Assembly: GCA_031771865.1 (NCBI GenBank)
Contig: JASISA010000041.1
Coordinates: 744,001-808,000, forward strand
Direction: 5' to 3'
From: Nothophaeocryptopus gaeumannii
Lineage: Eukaryota > Ascomycota > Dothideomycetes > Mycosphaerellales > Mycosphaerellaceae
Length of the DNA: 64,000 nt
The notes beneath the pieces are model-generated. The model worked only from the letters and a program-made list of their open reading frames with translations. It was not told where the DNA came from and made no database searches. How positions within the stretch are numbered: position 1 is the stretch's first letter; the number at the start of each line of letters is the position of its first letter. Below are positions 59,851 to 64,000 of the stretch, piece after piece. A program made the position numbers and the translations under genes.

Positions 59851-62026
59851 CGTGACCCTACTTCTTACTCGATATCCTCAATACGAGTCACAGATATTGT
59901 GCAGGTGCTGCAAACAGAAATTCTCACATAGCAATAATAAGCCTCTGCCGAGTCATCTGGTACCGAGGCCAGGTGTTGTGGTAACAGGTGCAACCAGAGA
60001 ACCGCTGGAGTCTTGCTTAGCTGGGTGCACTCCGCCTACTAGCATCGAACCTGACCGCTCTGTAGATGTAGTACGTGGAAATTTAGTACACCATCAAGTG
60101 TGAAGTCGAAGACATGGTGGCGGAAAGCTGTAAGACTATTTCCTGGATCCTAAATGCCGAACAAAATGTCTCAAACTTGCGGAACAGACAGCGAGGGCAA
60201 GGCACAAGACCAATATTGTTTGGCTATATTAGAGCGAGACACTATTGTCCTCTCTTATCGCTGAGTCAAAGAATCAGGCATACTTATGGATAGCAATTAT
60301 GAAAGCAATTTCACAGATGTCAAACGACCTCTCGCTCTTACCTACAATACATACAAACTTTACTTCGAATGTGATTACGACTGCGCCGGGCTTGACAGGG
60401 TTGTGATCGATGGACTACATGAATGGGCGCTTTCGAAGTTTGATCACAATTTTGGTGACTGCGAACGAGGAGTTGCATTCGAGACCGCTAAATCGGCCTT
60501 TGGTGTATGATATCTGCCCATTTGACGAGCTGCCAGTAACAGCATGCAGGTGCACGATGGGCACCAGGTAGGAGAGTCATGGTGGAATGCTTTGATCACT
60601 GACATCTGACTTCACCTTACAACCCAGCTGACCAAGACACAAACACCAGGCAGCAGGACGTCAGCACACTCGCATTACTGGCGGTGTAATCAGTGTCTCT
60701 AGGCCCGAGTACGATATCTGCAACGAAATGACTAGTCACGTCGTCCGAGGTAAGACCCTTCTACTTCGAAGAAAACATTGTTCTCGAGCGAGCCTACAAC
60801 GGTGAGCATTATTGACTTGTGCAACGATACGCACTTTGTCTCCTGGCCTCTTTTGTTTGCCTCCATCGCTGTCTCCTCGGCTTTTAGAGAAGAAGCGAGT
60901 GCCGCGTCCTTTTTATCGGACGTAGCTTGATGCTGCCTGACAAGACCAAAAAGAATGGCTCGTAGAAGCTCAGGTATACGCAGTTAACGTCGTTGCTCAA
61001 CTATGGGTACCAACTCCCAGTTCGGCATTGGCGTACTCCCATTTTACAGCCGCGTCAACCATTCCTGCAGAACCTCATGACGGCTCCGACAATGAGCCGC
61101 TACGGATTTCCGGTGTTCTGGTAGCGCTGACATCTTTGAACCGGTCCACAGTGGCAATGCATACTGCACATAAAACCATACACTTCGACAGCCACTCATG
61201 CAAGAGCGGTATCGACACTTTCATCTCAGCAGTTGCTAGTCCCAAAAAACATGTCCCGGGCTTTGACGTCTTTCTTAGGCACAGCCAACAGTACGCTCGC
61301 ATTGCAGAATTGGCACATGGCACGGTATCATGTGTCCTTCGCTGCAATCTTGGAGCTGGGTTGGTTTCAGCATGGTTTTGGCGGAAAAGAGCACGGCCTT
61401 CCGAGAAGCTGAAATGGTGAGGGACAACCAGACGTGGTCCAATCGACCCTGACCGGTGAGTGCCTTCCAGGATCCCGGCGCGTAATTAATACTGAAGGGT
61501 TGAGTGGCTATCAGGTGGTCCAACACAGAAGTGGAGTATCACCCACTCTCCTTGTACTATTCAAAAGCCTGGCCGACAAAAGAAGAAAAGTTCGATGCAA
61601 GGTGTACCTTTGAGAATGATGCATATTGTTATGAGTCATGCTTTGAAGATACCCCTTGAGTACTGTACTGAATGAAGATACAAGTTGAACATGCTCCTCA
61701 ACTTCACTCTTTCTCGAATATTTCTAATCGACCCTGTGAGCCCTGAGTACAGTGCAAAGGATGCCGTTCGCTTTGAAATTATATCGCAGTACCTCTCTCC
61801 GGCTCCTTCCGAACCCGGAAGCCGCACCTCTCGTACACGCAGCTCCCCTGCATCTTCAGGCTCGCTCGAGCTACCCTTGGCCGATCCATTGCCGAACGGC
61901 CACTTCACGCCCTACTACCGCGCGCCTTATCGGTCAGCTTAAGTTATCGATACAAATATTCTGCTTGCCTCTCTCTGACACAGATTGACTCACATAGCTC
62001 ATCAGCAAACGGAAACAGTCAGCAAC
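59851..62026. other. Intergenic, 2.2 kb, no gene firmly supported
   Basis: Open frames of uncertain status: 74 codons at 60286-60510 (plus), 130 codons at 61028-61420 (plus), and overlapping frames at 61636-61908 (minus) and 61685-61942 (plus). None has a domain or splice structure I can recognise. The last 85 bp should be the RidA promoter and 5' UTR. Confidence 0.4.
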
Positions 62027-62550
62027 ATGTCCGCCAAGAAGCCCATCCTCACCGAAAAGGCACCCAAGCCGCTGCCTGGTATCTACAGCCAGGCCATCGT
62101 TGCCAATGGAACGGTGTATTGTTCTGGACAAGTTGGTCTTGATCCGGCAACAGGCAAAATAGTCGAAGGTTCCATTCAGGACAGAACCGTACGCACCCTC
62201 CTCATTCCTGTTTCAAAAAGTTCCACCGCCGTCTTTGCTGACCGAGTATCTCCCCACAGCACCAAGTCATCAAGAACCTCACGGCCGTCCTCGAAGCCGC
62301 CGGCACTTCCGTGGACAACGTGGTGAAGGTCAATGTCTTCATTGACGACATGGCCAACTTTGCGACGATGAATGAGGTTTATGTGAAGTACTGGGGAGAG
62401 ACGATGCCCTGCCGGACTTGTGTCGCCGTTAAGCAGTTGCCCATGGGGACTGGTGAGTTTTTGACTGAAGATGACCATGATGGTCATTTGAGACGCTGAT
62501 TTGCCTTCGCTGCAGACGTCGAGATTGAGTGCATCGCTGTGCTGCCGTAA
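62027..62550 (+). CDS. HMF1-like: RidA/Hmf1-Mmf1 family enamine/imine deaminase
   Basis: Three exons (62027-62188, 62260-62452 and 62516-62550) with GTACGC...CAG and GTGAGT...CAG introns give 129 aa, the usual length. RidA proteins hydrolyse reactive 2-aminoacrylate-type enamines/imines made by PLP enzymes and act as trimers. Family landmarks: KAPKPLPGIYSQAIVANGTV, YCSGQVGLDPATGKIV, NLTAVLEAAGTSVDNVVKVN, VFIDDMANFATMNEVYVKYW and PCRTCVAVKQLPMG; the substrate-binding Arg is in PCRTC. The end VEIECIAVLP is canonical, which confirms exon 3. No clear mitochondrial presequence, so the cytosolic Hmf1 form is more likely. Confidence 0.95.
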
Positions 62551-62815
62551 GTGAGTGAACTCTGGGCGCGAAACTCCGATGAGGATTGAGCTGACAAGGA
62601 TGTAGAATTGGGAGCTCGAAACTATAGACGGAGCTCAAAATGAGGTTTCAAATATGTAGATGAGCTGAAAACAAGTATGCACGAAATGCTGCTTAAATGC
62701 AAAAAGCCCGTCCGTCTCCCGTCAAATAGTCGTTATGTCCAAGAGTCTAATCGTAACCCATGTTCACAATATGCAAAGAAGTCCTAAACGCAAATCTCGA
62801 CCTATAAACGCCTCG

Positions 62816-64000
62816 CTAACGATCAAATGCCGGCGTCGCAGGACTCTGCGCCGGAGATTTATAGTAAATCAGTCCACTCGATAAATGTCTCGATCTCGAT
62901 CGTTTCGGCTGCTTCTCGCTGTGTGCCGCCCCAGATGAAGGCGCTTTCGGTGGTGTAGATGTCTTCGCACTAGATGGCGTAGCAAATTTCCCGCCAGCTG
63001 ATGAGCTCGGTCGACGACCAGTAGAGGAGCCCGGCCGGCCAGCTGCCGAAGGCGGTCTGTGTAATCTATTTCCACCGTCATGAGAAATTATATTCTTTAT
63101 GCGGCGGAAGAAACTTGGTTTGTGGTCGTGAAGTGACTGCGTCTCAGCTTTGGGGTCTCGTGCCTTAGGTCCTGGAGGCTTGGCAGATTCTGCCTTTCGT
63201 GGCCGTTTCTGCTTCCCGTGTTCGAATGCTGTCGGATCTATGCCGAGATTTACACTTGACCCCGGGGCAGTACCTGCTCTTGACTTCGTTCTCCCTCTCG
63301 TGGGAGCTGGAGGCATATTGGGCTCGGGTGACTGGTCATTGAACGTTTGTGCGGACGGAGGAGGCTCTGAGACCACGCGCTGTGAAGGCTGGACAAAGTC
63401 CGCGGCGTTCTTGGTCCGCAACAACGATCGCTGGGCCACTGGAGGATGTTTGCCTGATGAGCCACGACGCTGTTGCTGCTGTTTGAAGGGTTGCGATGTG
63501 GCCTCTGGACTGTCCCTGCTACCCACGTAGAATGGCCGAGCCCCTATTGACTGCGAAGACGTCGGCCGTGGAGGAGTTCGGGGCATCGACGGCATTGGCG
63601 CTCGAGGTGTCTCACTGAACGGCTGCGATGGCATTGGCGGCCGAGGACTTGGAGGCTCTCGTCTGGGTGGCGATTGTTCTCGACCCTGCGAAGGTGCCCG
63701 TGGAATAGAGCGGGAGTCCCGCGGATTGCTAGTGCGCGTGCGGATCCTGGGCCTCGCGCGAGCCTCAGAGTCAGGTGGGCTCACAGCTTCAGGCTGAGTA
63801 TCTTCAATAGCTTGCCGTCTGGCTGGTGTTGAGGCCGCAGGGCTGACACTTGGCCGAACAGCCTGCGTGTTTTCTCGTGAGGTTTCCTTCTCTGCAACAA
63901 GCTTCTTCGACGTATTCGCGATCTCGCCGTATTCATCTTCGAATTTGAATGGGTCAACAGAGAGATCACCTTCCAGTCTTGACCTGTTGCTCAGTAACTC
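62816..64000 (-). CDS. Disordered Ser/Pro/Arg-rich protein, partial (runs off the window)
   Basis: The frame is open from the window edge (64000) to the stop at 62816, at least 394 residues; the start lies outside. It is almost all low complexity, rich in Pro, Ser and Arg (PRAPSQGREQSPPRREPPSP), with a polyGln patch (KQQQQRR) and one order-prone helix near the end (KPSFFRRIKNIISHDGG). At the edge it reads LEGDLSVDPFKFEDEYGEIA. Likely a fungal regulatory or scaffolding protein with short linear motifs. Function unknown. Confidence 0.7.
   Translation of the reverse strand, partial: ELLSNRSRLEGDLSVDPFKFEDEYGEIANTSKKLVAEKETSRENTQAVRPSVSPAASTPARRQAIEDTQPEAVSPPDSEARARPRIRTRTSNPRDSRSIPRAPSQGREQSPPRREPPSPRPPMPSQPFSETPRAPMPSMPRTPPRPTSSQSIGARPFYVGSRDSPEATSQPFKQQQQRRGSSGKHPPVAQRSLLRTKNAADFVQPSQRVVSEPPPSAQTFNDQSPEPNMPPAPTRGRTKSRAGTAPGSSVNLGIDPTAFEHGKQKRPRKAESAKPPGPKARDPKAETQSLHDHKPSFFRRIKNIISHDGGNRLHRPPSAAGRPGSSTGRRPSSSAGGKFATPSSAKTSTPPKAPSSGAAHSEKQPKRSRSRHLSSGLIYYKSPAQSPATPAFDR

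Noticed and set aside
1..64000. CRISPR arrays, bacterial operons, prophage or plasmid features
   Set aside because: None seen; spliceosomal introns, fungal families and Pol III tRNA genes show a eukaryotic chromosome.

Overview
This window looks like nuclear DNA of a filamentous ascomycete. The protein families point to Pezizomycotina and probably a dothideomycete, although the sequence does not prove a lineage. Genes carry zero to three short introns (44-190 nt) with fungal signals: GTRNGT donors, CTRAY branch points and YAG acceptors. Many families are typical of filamentous fungi: a DUF6590 protein, Bot1/mS45, FHA and BTB proteins, a zinc-free fungal transcription factor, and GH5 cellulase remains. 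The first 0.5 kb is an AT-rich, TA-loaded stretch that looks RIP-mutated.

Layout. At 0.9-7.7 kb two diverged coiled-coil paralogues flank a DUF6590 gene. At 8.6-14 kb are a truncated BTB gene, a short-chain dehydrogenase, a lysophosphatidate acyltransferase and a mitoribosomal protein. At 14.3-15 kb are two tRNA genes. At 15.9-22.3 kb are small hypotheticals, an amino-acid permease that has lost its middle, and a fungal hypothetical followed by a 1.4 kb degenerate tandem array. At 23.8-28.7 kb are a GH5 cellulase relic, a nitrilase and a transcription-factor-like gene. At 29.2 kb is a tRNA-Gly gene in three pieces. At 30-34 kb are TIM13, NUC1 and a hypothetical. At 34.3-36.4 kb are dynamin and RBR-ligase relics. 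At 36.8-41.3 kb are a TPR-SET gene and hypotheticals. At 42.9-46.9 kb is a group of nucleotide or phosphate enzymes: a CYTH triphosphatase, a P-loop NTPase, a viperin homologue and a UMP-CMP-type kinase. At 48.8-64 kb are an APH-family kinase, an FHA-pseudokinase with a second reading frame 9 nt downstream, ankyrin and other hypotheticals, a Tad-like LINE relic, RidA/Hmf1, and a partial disordered protein running off the right edge.

Two results stand out. First, the tRNA-Gly(UCC) gene at 29168-29347 is cut in the D-loop and in the T-loop by 56- and 52-nt segments with consensus spliceosomal ends. Removing them gives a 72-nt cloverleaf with complete stems. The tRNA-Trp gene at 14348-14485 carries a similar 53-nt segment, with a CTAAC branch site, inside its acceptor stem. 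Nuclear tRNA introns known to me sit only at 37/38 and are removed by the tRNA endonuclease, so spliceosome-type introns inside tRNA genes would be a new arrangement. Second, a fungal viperin (the radical-SAM enzyme that makes the antiviral nucleotide ddhCTP in animals) is divergently paired with a pyrimidine NMP-kinase-like gene. This echoes the vertebrate RSAD2-CMPK2 pair, but the viperin frame breaks 34 codons before its end.

The window also has many decayed genes: BTB, permease, GH5, dynamin, RBR, C2H2 and LINE relics, plus frameshifts in viperin and probably in the transcription-factor gene.
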